The notes below the pieces were generated by a model, which worked only from the letters and a program-made list of their open reading frames with translations, made no database searches and was not told where the DNA came from. This document shows positions 1-6,736 of a DNA stretch of 17,702 nt, piece after piece (positions within the stretch are counted from its first letter, which is position 1; every line of letters begins with the position of its first letter). A program made the translations under genes and the position numbers. Source of the stretch: Thermoplasmatales archaeon (GTDB lineage: Archaea > Thermoplasmatota > E2 > DHVEG-1); NCBI GenBank assembly GCA_023128855.1, contig JAGMDE010000037.1, positions 1-17,702 of the forward strand, read 5' to 3'.

Positions 1-681
1 GATATTTTCAACAACTCCAACACCTTTTTTGATAACTGCAAGTTTGTTATTATTGATAGTTAATGTTTGTAAAAATCGTTCAGTGTCTATCAATCCATAG
101 GCAACACCTGTATAGTATGCATCGCGAACAAGATAATCAAGTTGATCTACATCGATAGAACTATTTAAAAGTTGGCCGAGATATGGTTTTTTGTTTGTTT
201 TGCCTCTAATATTGCTAATTATCTCTTTTTGATCAATTCCATTTTTGTTAAGAATATCATTAACACTCGATGACCCTATATATTCCTTTTCTTCAGGATC
301 AAATATATCATATTCTCCAAGAATTAGTTTCTCAGTTAAATCTACGTGATCTACATTTAACGTATTTCTAAGGATAAACTCAAGTGTATGTGAAAAAGGA
401 CCGTGCCCAATATCATGTATCATAGAAGCACAGGCAATAATTTCTTTTTCCTCTTTATCTAGATTTAACGTTTCTGCAGCCCGGGATGCCACATAATAAG
501 CCCCAAGAGAATGTTCAAACCTAGTGTGATGTGCACCTGGAAATACAAGATGTGCAAAACCAAGCTGTTTGATATGATACAAACGCTGTATTTCTGGAGC
601 TTCTATTAATTCAAGAAATAATCCATCAAGTTTTATATCGCCATGAATTGGATCTCTTATTGTTTTAATCTTATCATTCAT
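1..681 (-). CDS. HD-domain phosphohydrolase (dNTPase/SAMHD1-like), 3' end cut by the window edge
   Basis: I translated this minus-strand frame directly; 227 residues are visible before it runs off the left edge. The metal-binding HD signature is complete. An H-H-T-R-F-E-H-S-L-G stretch (residues 51-60) supplies the first His, M-I-H-D-I-G-H-G-P-F-S-H (87-98) supplies the HD pair, and S-I-D-V-D-Q-L-D-Y-L-V-R-D (175-187) supplies the last Asp in the form typical of dGTPase/SAMHD1-like proteins. Such enzymes hydrolyse (d)NTPs in the cytosol, but this protein's substrate cannot be read from the sequence. The chosen ATG is the only one nearby giving a long frame: an ATG 8 nt upstream stops after three codons. 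A TATA-like TTTTATC at about 714-720 would start transcription about 10 nt before it. The gene has its own promoter in the 62-nt gap below the GAPDH-like gene. Family assignment is secure. Confidence 0.9.
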   Translation of the reverse strand, partial: MNDKIKTIRDPIHGDIKLDGLFLELIEAPEIQRLYHIKQLGFAHLVFPGAHHTRFEHSLGAYYVASRAAETLNLDKEEKEIIACASMIHDIGHGPFSHTLEFILRNTLNVDHVDLTEKLILGEYDIFDPEEKEYIGSSSVNDILNKNGIDQKEIISNIRGKTNKKPYLGQLLNSSIDVDQLDYLVRDAYYTGVAYGLIDTERFLQTLTINNNKLAVIKKGVGVVENI

Positions 682-743
682 TTTATCATATTGTTCCTAG
701 TAATGAGTAAATAGATAAAAGGTTGAAATAGTTTGTTTAATAA

Positions 744-1859
744 CTATACTTCTTGTAGTAAAAATGCTCCAAGAACTCTGAGTTTTTCTTCATAGCAATC
801 TGGGAATAAGAATCGTTCTGCGGCAGTTATACTACTTAGAATTGAATTCCCATCTTGTGGTGTAAAGCAGAAGCCAATCACTTCGTTATCGTTTAACACA
901 TGTACTGTTGGTAGAACAATGACTGTTTGATCCAGTATTCTACCATAATGTCCGTGATCTCTACCAAAAGAAAATACCAAATTAGCTGCTTTTTTATGTG
1001 TAACTGCTACTCTCGGGTCATCAATAAACTTCTGTATAGCCTCATCCTTGGTAATTTTCTTGTTTAGTTTTAAATCATACCATATAGAGTGCATATACTG
1101 TGTATTCAGCTTCAATGCACTTGAGAATACATTGAGTTCAATCCCAAGGGTCTTGTATAAGTGATATACATCTACAGCATGATGGGTGCCCATCTTTTCG
1201 TCTTTATGCACCCCTACCTCTGGAGATGGAATGAAACTTTTTGATTGACTAATGTCGTTTGCTCTTCGCATACAGAGGAATCTACCTTCTTTAAGATTAT
1301 TTTTCTTACCGTCAATTGCTAGTGTATTAATCAAGGCCGCAATATTGTGTGTATTACAACTAACTATATGGATAAACTGGTCTTTTGGAGTAATGGCTTC
1401 ATCATTAATTCCAACGGCGTACATCTTTCCAAAGCCAAACTCAGATCCCTGTGCCAAGAATCCTTTTACTTTGTTTTTGTATTTTTTATAGTATTTTTCC
1501 TTATTTGACAAACCAGTGCCACTAGGGGTACAATCTATAACTACAGAAGCTCGTTTAATCGCTTCTTCTGCCTCATACATTGGATCCATGCCTAATTCTT
1601 GGAAATCTTCAGTTTTTTCTTCTCTGACAGATAAGAAAGCCCCTCTATTCATCAAACCTTTTACCTTAGGTCTATCTGTTAGAACTGGACTATGTTTATA
1701 AAAAGTAATCTCATCTATCTCTAAATCTTCCCTAGCGTCACAGAGTAGACCAATTAAAGGTTCCCCTATAGTCCCTGTGCCCACCACATGAACAATATTT
1801 CCATCTGACATAGGCAATGCCTCCCCTATTTGGGCAGTTCTGTAATCAACATATAACAT
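744..1859 (-). CDS. Archaeal (type II) glyceraldehyde-3-phosphate dehydrogenase-like protein, divergent
   Basis: The protein has 371 residues, against about 335-345 for typical archaeal GAPDH. It has a Rossmann motif G-T-G-T-I-G (27-32), a D-C-T-P-S-G-T-G-L-S-N-K-E segment (109-121) like the archaeal D-x-T-P-x-G-x-G-x-x-N-K-E, and a catalytic Cys168 within I-V-S-C-N-T-H (165-171), matching the archaeal S-C-N-T-T-G-L box. R-R-A-N-D (198-202) and T-H-H-A-V-D-V (225-231) stand where archaeal GAPDH has its phosphate-binding and H-G-P-D-V segments. The family oxidises glyceraldehyde-3-phosphate with NAD(P)+ in central carbon metabolism. The active-site surroundings are divergent (H-N-I after S-C-N-T), so a different aldehyde substrate is possible. 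About 20 residues precede the usual N-terminus; an internal Met at codon 17 (1811) is an alternative start. The gene is transcribed divergently from lsm with a 62-nt spacer. Confidence 0.78.
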   Translation of the reverse strand: MLYVDYRTAQIGEALPMSDGNIVHVVGTGTIGEPLIGLLCDAREDLEIDEITFYKHSPVLTDRPKVKGLMNRGAFLSVREEKTEDFQELGMDPMYEAEEAIKRASVVIDCTPSGTGLSNKEKYYKKYKNKVKGFLAQGSEFGFGKMYAVGINDEAITPKDQFIHIVSCNTHNIAALINTLAIDGKKNNLKEGRFLCMRRANDISQSKSFIPSPEVGVHKDEKMGTHHAVDVYHLYKTLGIELNVFSSALKLNTQYMHSIWYDLKLNKKITKDEAIQKFIDDPRVAVTHKKAANLVFSFGRDHGHYGRILDQTVIVLPTVHVLNDNEVIGFCFTPQDGNSILSSITAAERFLFPDCYEEKLRVLGAFLLQEV

Positions 1860-1885
1860 ATAATTGTTACCATTCTCTATAGGGG

Positions 1886-1900
1886 AATAATTTAAAAAGG
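1886..1900. promoter_or_regulatory. Shared core promoter between GAPDH-like gene and lsm
   Basis: The near-symmetric A/T core AATAATTTAAAAAGG is the only TATA-like element in the 62-nt divergent spacer. On the plus strand its centre is about 27 nt upstream of the lsm ATG, which suits a leaderless transcript. On the minus strand the same core predicts a start near 1867, about 8 nt before the GAPDH-like ATG. The distances are read from the sequence; use of one box in both directions is inference. Confidence 0.5.
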
Positions 1901-1921
1901 AAAAGGTATTTCACCTAACTC

Positions 1922-2137
1922 ATGACATTACCTTTGGACTTACTGGAAAAATCACTAAATCAGAAGCTTTCTCTCCTGTTAAAGGATGGAAGACTTGTTG
2001 AAGGAAAGCTATCTGGTTATGACGAATACATGAACATGGTTTTAACTGATGTTGAAGAAACCAGTGAGGGGAATAAGAGACGCCTTGGCACAATTATTCT
2101 TAGAGGAAATAACGTTGTAAGTATTTCCCTCATGTAG
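1922..2137 (+). CDS. lsm: Archaeal Sm-like (LSm/SmAP) RNA-binding protein
   Basis: This 71-residue protein has the complete archaeal Sm fold. Sm1 is at about 21-41 (K-D-G-R-L-V-E-G-K-L-S-G-Y-D-E-Y-M-N-M-V-L), with the D-x-x-M-N uridine-binding segment. Sm2 is at about 59-65 (I-L-R-G-N-N-V). The linker between them is short, as in archaeal SmAP1. Family members assemble into heptameric rings that bind U-rich RNA 3' ends and tracts. The ATG lies at the expected transcription start about 27 nt below a TATA-like box and no SD precedes it, so translation is probably leaderless. In many archaea lsm is followed by the ribosomal protein L37e gene. Here the next element is a candidate small RNA with a T-rich 3' end, and then hutU. 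Length and motifs make the identification secure. Confidence 0.95.
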   Translation: MTLPLDLLEKSLNQKLSLLLKDGRLVEGKLSGYDEYMNMVLTDVEETSEGNKRRLGTIILRGNNVVSISLM

Positions 2138-2151
2138 ACTCCTTTTAGCGA

Positions 2152-2166
2152 AAAACATATATATAC
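2152..2166 (+). promoter_or_regulatory. TATA-like box of the candidate small RNA
   Basis: AACATATATATACG lies just after the lsm stop codon. Its centre is about 27 nt upstream of the first base of the GGAAGGA helix strand at 2187, the normal archaeal TATA-to-start distance. This supports independent transcription of the downstream hairpin on the plus strand. Confidence 0.5.
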
Positions 2167-2184
2167 GTTAATCATTTGTTATTA

Positions 2185-2265
2185 GTGGAAGGAATCGGGC
2201 TGGTAGTTTTTGTTAGAGTGCATCCCATCCCCTCCTAGTGAGGCCAGCCAATCCTTCCTTTTTGT
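2185..2265 (+). ncRNA. Candidate structured small RNA between lsm and hutU
   Basis: This segment is conspicuously GC-rich against its AT-rich surroundings and has no credible reading frame. It folds by eye. GGAAGGA (2187-2193) pairs with TCCTTCC (2252-2258). After a small internal loop, GGCTGG (2198-2203) pairs with CCAGCC (2244-2249). Inside, CCTC (2231-2234) pairs with GAGG (2240-2243) across a 5-nt loop. A C-rich stretch, ATCCCATCCCC (2222-2232), is largely single-stranded. A T-tract (2259-2263) follows the closing helix immediately, as at an archaeal terminator and as favoured by Sm-like proteins. A TATA-like box sits about 27 nt upstream. I do not recognise it as a tRNA, C/D or H/ACA RNA, SRP RNA or RNase P RNA. 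It could instead be a structured terminator for lsm, but the roughly 40-nt interior and the upstream TATA argue for an RNA gene. Confidence 0.55.
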
Positions 2266-2272
2266 CATTATT

Positions 2273-2289
2273 TTTTAAATAAAATTTAA
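2273..2289 (+). promoter_or_regulatory. hutU core promoter
   Basis: An A/T-rich run, TTTTAAATAAAATTTAAG, contains one or two overlapping TATA-like boxes (centres about 2277 and 2286). They predict transcription starts near 2303-2312, giving a leader of roughly 9-18 nt before the ATG at 2321. No SD sequence is visible in the leader. Confidence 0.45.
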
Positions 2290-2320
2290 GTATCACCTAC
2301 AGTTATTGAGAAGCGATTTT

Positions 2321-3970
2321 ATGGGGCGTGTAATTAAAGCCACAACAGGCCACAATCTTCGATGTAAAGGTTGGAGACAGGAAGCAATTTTAAGAATGTT
2401 GGAAAACAACCTTGAGAACGCTGAAATTCCAGAGGAATTAATTATATATGGTGGTACAGGGAAAGCTGCTCGTAGCTGGGAATCCTATGATACTATTGTA
2501 GAGACTCTAAAAAATCTAGAAAACGATGAAACAATGGTCATACAATCTGGAAAACCTGTTGCTGTGTTTAAAACATGGACAAACTCCCCTAGGGTTATTA
2601 TGGCAAACTCCAATTTAGTACCAAAATGGAGCAATTGGGAAGAATTTAGGAAGCATGACCAACTTGGTTTAACAATGTACGGTCAAATGACGGCTGGTTC
2701 TTGGTGTTATATTGGAACACAAGGTATTATACAGGGAACCTATGAAACATTTGCAGCACTTGCACAAAGGCATTTCAATGGTGATCTAACAGGCAAAATA
2801 GTACTTACAGGAGGACTTGGAGGAATGGGAGGCGCACAACCCCTTGCTGTGACTATGAATCACGGAATATGTTTAGCTGTTGAATGTGATGAATCTCGTA
2901 TTGATAGAAGAATAAAAGCAGGTTTTTGTGATAAAAAAATTAAGGATATTGATGAAGCTATAGAGCTTGTAAATAAAGCAAGAAAAGAAGAGTTTCCTCT
3001 ATCAATTGGGCTTCTTGGTAACTGTGCAGATATTATGCCGCAACTTGCATCTGATGGTTTTATGCCAGATGTTGTTACAGATCAGACATCGGCTCATGAT
3101 GAATTAAATGGTTATGTTCCCGCTGGATACTACGGTGATTCTCTTAAAGAAGCCATAGAATTAAGAGAAGAAAACCCAAAGGAATACATTGAACTGTCTG
3201 TGAAAAGCATGAAAAATCATTGTAATGCATTGCTTGATTTCCAAAAAAATGGTTCGGTTGTATTTGATTATGGTAATAACCTGCGAGGTCAGGCTGAGAA
3301 AGCTGGATTGAAAAACGCTTTTGATTATCCAGGTTTTGTACCTGCCTATGTTCGACCACTCTTTTGTATTGGGCGCGGTCCATTCAGATGGCTTTCAATA
3401 ACTGGTGATCCAGAGGATATTCTAAAAACAGATAAAGCAGTTATTGAAATGTTCCCTGAAGATAAAGCCCTAGTAAATTGGATTAATTTAGCTGAGAAAC
3501 ATCTACCTTGGGAAGGTCTTCCAGCTCGTGTCTGTTGGCTTGGCTATGGTGAAAGAAAGAAATTTGCACTAGCAATAAATAAGATGGTTCGAGAAGGAGA
3601 GATTGGCCCAATTGCTATTACAAGAGATCATCTAGATAGTGGTAGCGTTGCATCCCCTTATAGAGAGACCGAAAATATGCGAGATGGAAGTGATGCAATT
3701 GCTGATTGGCCACTTCTCAATGCATTGTTAAATTGTGCAGCTGGAGCAGATAGTGTACAAATCCATAACGGTGGTGGTGTTGGTATTGGTCTCTCTACAC
3801 ACGCAGGCATGGTTGTTATCTGCGATGGTACTGAGGAGACAGATGAACGAATAAAAAGAGTTTTTACAACAGATCCTGGAATGGGTGTTATAAGGCATGC
3901 GGACGCTGGATATGAAGAGTCAATTGATGTAATAAAAAAGACTGATCTCAACGCTCCAATGATTAAATGA
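2321..3970 (+). CDS. hutU: Urocanate hydratase (urocanase)
   Basis: This 549-residue protein matches urocanase from end to end. Urocanase hydrates urocanate to imidazolone-propionate with a tightly bound NAD+ acting as electrophile, step two of histidine degradation in the cytosol. Diagnostic blocks are C-K-G-W-R-Q-E-A near the N-terminus, Y-G-G-T-G-K-A-A-R-S-W, the Rossmann-type T-G-G-L-G-G-M-G-G-A-Q-P, D-Q-T-S-A-H-D, the catalytic-Cys segment A-R-V-C-W-L-G-Y-G, and D-S-G-S-V-A-S-P-Y-R-E-T followed by H-N-G-G-G-V-G-I-G. An in-frame TTG at 2306 extends the frame five codons, but the ATG at 2321 matches the family N-terminus and lies closer to a plausible leader. It converges on hutH with 2 nt between stop codons. 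hutI and later pathway genes are not in the window. Confidence 0.96.
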   Translation: MGRVIKATTGHNLRCKGWRQEAILRMLENNLENAEIPEELIIYGGTGKAARSWESYDTIVETLKNLENDETMVIQSGKPVAVFKTWTNSPRVIMANSNLVPKWSNWEEFRKHDQLGLTMYGQMTAGSWCYIGTQGIIQGTYETFAALAQRHFNGDLTGKIVLTGGLGGMGGAQPLAVTMNHGICLAVECDESRIDRRIKAGFCDKKIKDIDEAIELVNKARKEEFPLSIGLLGNCADIMPQLASDGFMPDVVTDQTSAHDELNGYVPAGYYGDSLKEAIELREENPKEYIELSVKSMKNHCNALLDFQKNGSVVFDYGNNLRGQAEKAGLKNAFDYPGFVPAYVRPLFCIGRGPFRWLSITGDPEDILKTDKAVIEMFPEDKALVNWINLAEKHLPWEGLPARVCWLGYGERKKFALAINKMVREGEIGPIAITRDHLDSGSVASPYRETENMRDGSDAIADWPLLNALLNCAAGADSVQIHNGGGVGIGLSTHAGMVVICDGTEETDERIKRVFTTDPGMGVIRHADAGYEESIDVIKKTDLNAPMIK

Positions 3971-3972
3971 GA

Positions 3973-5496
3973 TTAACCTAAGCGTCCAACTTCTTTTTCT
4001 ACTTCTTTAAGGATTTCACAGGATTTTACTAGTTCTTTCATCTTAGTATGATCAGTGTATAATGGCCTGTCTTCATCTAAAAACTTGACATGTTTTCTAA
4101 CTACTTCCTTTGCTTTTGTAACGCCTTTTCCAAATTTATAGTCACGGAAATCAAGTGCTTGGGCGGCCGCCATTAACTCAATGCCCAATACTCCATATGC
4201 ACAGTCAAGTATCTGGAAATTCTTAATTGCTGTGTTCATACCCATTGAAACAAAATCTTCCTGGTCAGCTGCTGCAGGGATTGATTGAATGGACGCAGGA
4301 TTTGAAAGAATACGTTGCTCAACTATCAGAGTATCAGCGGTATATTGACTTAGCATAAGTCCTGAAAACATACCTGCGCCTTTTGTTAAGAATGCTGGAA
4401 GTCCAACACTTAAAGCAGGATTGTTGAGTCTATTCATTCTTCTTTCAGACATTACACTTACTATTGTTATAGCAACACCTGCCATATCCATTGGAAGTGA
4501 AACAGGTGTTCCTTGGAAATTAGCACCTGATAATTGCAGGTTTTCTCTTGGGAAAAAAACAGGATTGTCACCTACCCCATTGAGTTCTATTTCAACTTGT
4601 GAACGAGCATAAGCTAACGCGTCATGAGCGGCACCGATCACTTGTGGAGTAGAACGCATTGAATAAGCATCTTGCACTTTACATTTGATTTTCTCCTTTT
4701 GGAGATCACCATCTTTAATCAGTTTACTAATAGATTTTGCTGTTCTAACTGCTCCTATAAAACCACGTGCCTCGTGTAATTTTGGGTCATATGGTTTCAT
4801 ATTTGCTCTTAAGGCTCCAAGGGACATTGCTGCGGCTATTTCAGCTTGTTTCAACCAATTATTTGCATCATGAAGAAATATTGCACTCATTGCTGTTATA
4901 AGATTAGAACCATTTATGATTGCAAGCCCGTCTCTTGCTTGTAAACCTGGAACTGGAATACCAGCCTTATCCATGGCTTCTTTTCCTTCAAGAAGTTTAT
5001 TTTTGTAAAATGCTTCACCTTCACCTAAAAGAAGTAAAGCAATCTGAGACATTGGAGCTAAATCCCCACACGCTCCAACAGATCCCTTCTGACAGACAAA
5101 GGGAGTTACACCTTTATTTAGTAATTCTACAAGTGTTTTTGTTATTTCAGGGCGACAAGCAGATTGTCCATGAGCATGAACATTAACTCTAGAAGCCATA
5201 GCTCCTCTAACGTATTCAATAGGAGCAGCGTCTCCTATACCTGCTGCATGATTATATACGAGAAATTTCTGAAATTCTTTCACCTGTTCATCTGAGAGAA
5301 CTACCTCTGAAAACTCTCCGATACCTGTATTAACTCCATACATAATCTCGCGTTTTTTGATCTTATCTTCAAGTACCCCTCTACAGAATTCAATACGCTT
5401 CAGAGCATTAGGATGAAGCTCAACTTTTTCGTTATTCCTTGCTATTCGAACTAATTTCTCGATTGTAAGCCCTGATCCATCTAAAACTATAGTCAT
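3973..5496 (-). CDS. hutH: Histidine ammonia-lyase with Ala-Cys-Gly MIO triad
   Basis: The protein has 507 residues, the normal HAL length. HAL deaminates L-histidine to urocanate with the MIO cofactor formed autocatalytically from an internal Ala-Ser-Gly. The numbering closely follows the Pseudomonas putida enzyme: Tyr53 in Y-G-V-N-T-G, His83 in Y-N-H-A-A-G, Asn195 in I-I-N-G-S, Gln275/Tyr278/Arg281 in V-Q-D-A-Y-S-M-R, Phe327 in A-N-F-Q-G, and Glu413 in Q-E-D-F-V-S-M. His83 and Glu413 are the histidine-selecting positions, so HAL is favoured over PAL or TAL. The cofactor triad at 142-144 reads Ala-Cys-Gly (TGT codon at 5068-5070) instead of Ala-Ser-Gly. E-D-F-V-S-M and N-F-Q-G also differ from the usual E-D-H-V-S-M and N-F-H-G/A. 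The start has a weak SD-like GGGCGGA about 5 nt upstream. It is paired convergently with hutU. Confidence 0.93.
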   Translation of the reverse strand: MTIVLDGSGLTIEKLVRIARNNEKVELHPNALKRIEFCRGVLEDKIKKREIMYGVNTGIGEFSEVVLSDEQVKEFQKFLVYNHAAGIGDAAPIEYVRGAMASRVNVHAHGQSACRPEITKTLVELLNKGVTPFVCQKGSVGACGDLAPMSQIALLLLGEGEAFYKNKLLEGKEAMDKAGIPVPGLQARDGLAIINGSNLITAMSAIFLHDANNWLKQAEIAAAMSLGALRANMKPYDPKLHEARGFIGAVRTAKSISKLIKDGDLQKEKIKCKVQDAYSMRSTPQVIGAAHDALAYARSQVEIELNGVGDNPVFFPRENLQLSGANFQGTPVSLPMDMAGVAITIVSVMSERRMNRLNNPALSVGLPAFLTKGAGMFSGLMLSQYTADTLIVEQRILSNPASIQSIPAAADQEDFVSMGMNTAIKNFQILDCAYGVLGIELMAAAQALDFRDYKFGKGVTKAKEVVRKHVKFLDEDRPLYTDHTKMKELVKSCEILKEVEKEVGRLG

Positions 5497-5598
5497 ATTA
5501 TCCGCCCTTACTCAAATTGGTAAAACTTGGACTTCATGTATTAAGTGATTATGTATTAATTTTTCCAATAAATCATTTAAGAAAAATCTAAACCAAAG

Positions 5599-5608
5599 CT
5601 TAAATATA
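5599..5608 (+). promoter_or_regulatory. TATA-like box for the MscS-family gene
   Basis: CTTAAATATA has its centre near 5604, predicting transcription from about 5630. That is 7 nt before the preferred ATG (5637) and next to an in-frame TTG at 5628. No SD sequence is visible. Confidence 0.5.
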
Positions 5609-5636
5609 ACTTGTTTTTTACCTGAAGTTGATTCAT

Positions 5637-6731
5637 ATGAGCTTTGGAGCAAATTTAGTTGAAATTATTATAGAATTCTTTAGAAATTTAGGAGTTAACT
5701 TAACAGAGGGAACCGCAGAGATTATTACTTCATTGTTGATATTTGCTATTTTTATTATTGCGGGTTGGATAGTTTATCATATTTTTGAACGTTATTTCTC
5801 TAAATGGGCGGAAAAAACTAAAACAAAATTAGATGACGAGATACTTCGTAACATCAAGAAACCCATATATTATATTGTTATTATAGTGGGAGCCAACTTT
5901 GGGTTAGAATTTCTATCTTTCTTTCAGGGTTATAGGGGAGCAATTCAGGTAACATTTATCTTACTCGAGATTTTACTAGTTGCGTTTATAATAACAAGAG
6001 TTGTCAATGTTTTAATTGCCTGGTATGCTGAGAAAGAAGCTAGAAAGAAAAGAATGAGTGAGCATATACTATTTGTTTTTAAGAAAATCATTAACGCTTT
6101 TATTTACATAATCGCGTTTTTAGTCGTTTTAGCAGTACTTAAAATTGATCTCTCAGGTGTTGTAATAGGTATGGGCGTAGCAGGTATCGCTATTGCATTT
6201 GCACTCCAAAATGTTTTAAGCGATGTGTTTAGTGCTTTCTCAATTTATTTTGATAGGCCATTTGAAATAGGGGATTTCATTATTGTAGGAGATTATTCGG
6301 GTACTGTTCAGAAAATCGGCATGAAATCCACACGAGTTAAACTGCTGCAAGGTGAAGAGCTCGTTTTATCAAATAGAGAGTTAACTACGGCTAGTGTCCG
6401 TAATTTCAAAAAAATGAGTAGAAGAAGAATTTCTTTCTCTTTTGGAGTAACTTATAATACTCCTCTTAAAAAATTGGAAAAAATACCTGGCATAATTCAA
6501 AATATAATTGATCCAGAAAAAATTGAACATGTCCACAGCTTAGATAGAGTACATTTTACAGAATTTGGAGATTTCAGCCTAAATTTCGATATAGTTTTTT
6601 ACATGAATACGAAGGATTATGTCAAATATCGAGATACTCAACAAGAAATTAACTTCAAAATCAAAGAAGCCTTTGAAAAAGAAGGCATAGAAATGGCATT
6701 CCCAACGCAGACAATTTTCCTTAATAAATAA
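5637..6731 (+). CDS. MscS-family small-conductance mechanosensitive channel
   Basis: This is a 364-residue integral membrane protein. Four hydrophobic helices are at about 29-49, 77-96, 103-126 and 150-170. The Gly/Ala-rich pore helix (about 172-198, ending in A-F-A-L-Q-N-V-L-S-D-V-F-S) leads into the MscS beta domain: S-I-Y-F-D-R-P-F-E-I-G-D-F-I, then G-T-V-Q-K-I-G, then S-N-R-E-L. A soluble alpha/beta region follows to the C-terminus. These channels open under membrane tension and release solutes on hypo-osmotic downshift. An in-frame TTG three codons earlier is a less likely start than the ATG. The gene stands alone on the plus strand, convergent with a flavoprotein gene 5 nt away. Its closeness to a putative compatible-solute operon fits an osmotic role but does not prove it. 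Confidence 0.92.
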   Translation: MSFGANLVEIIIEFFRNLGVNLTEGTAEIITSLLIFAIFIIAGWIVYHIFERYFSKWAEKTKTKLDDEILRNIKKPIYYIVIIVGANFGLEFLSFFQGYRGAIQVTFILLEILLVAFIITRVVNVLIAWYAEKEARKKRMSEHILFVFKKIINAFIYIIAFLVVLAVLKIDLSGVVIGMGVAGIAIAFALQNVLSDVFSAFSIYFDRPFEIGDFIIVGDYSGTVQKIGMKSTRVKLLQGEELVLSNRELTTASVRNFKKMSRRRISFSFGVTYNTPLKKLEKIPGIIQNIIDPEKIEHVHSLDRVHFTEFGDFSLNFDIVFYMNTKDYVKYRDTQQEINFKIKEAFEKEGIEMAFPTQTIFLNK

Positions 6732-6736
6732 AAAAC

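Noticed and set aside
2187..2258. tRNA gene suggested by a 7-bp acceptor-like stem (GGAAGGA/TCCTTCC) and about 72-nt length
   Set aside because: There is no T-arm with a TTCRA loop, no D-arm or anticodon arm in register on either strand, and position 8 is not T. The inner GGCTGG/CCAGCC helix conflicts with a cloverleaf.
4421..5186. Several plus-strand open frames inside hutH
   Set aside because: They are antisense shadows of a strongly conserved gene, with no start signals and no recognisable motifs.
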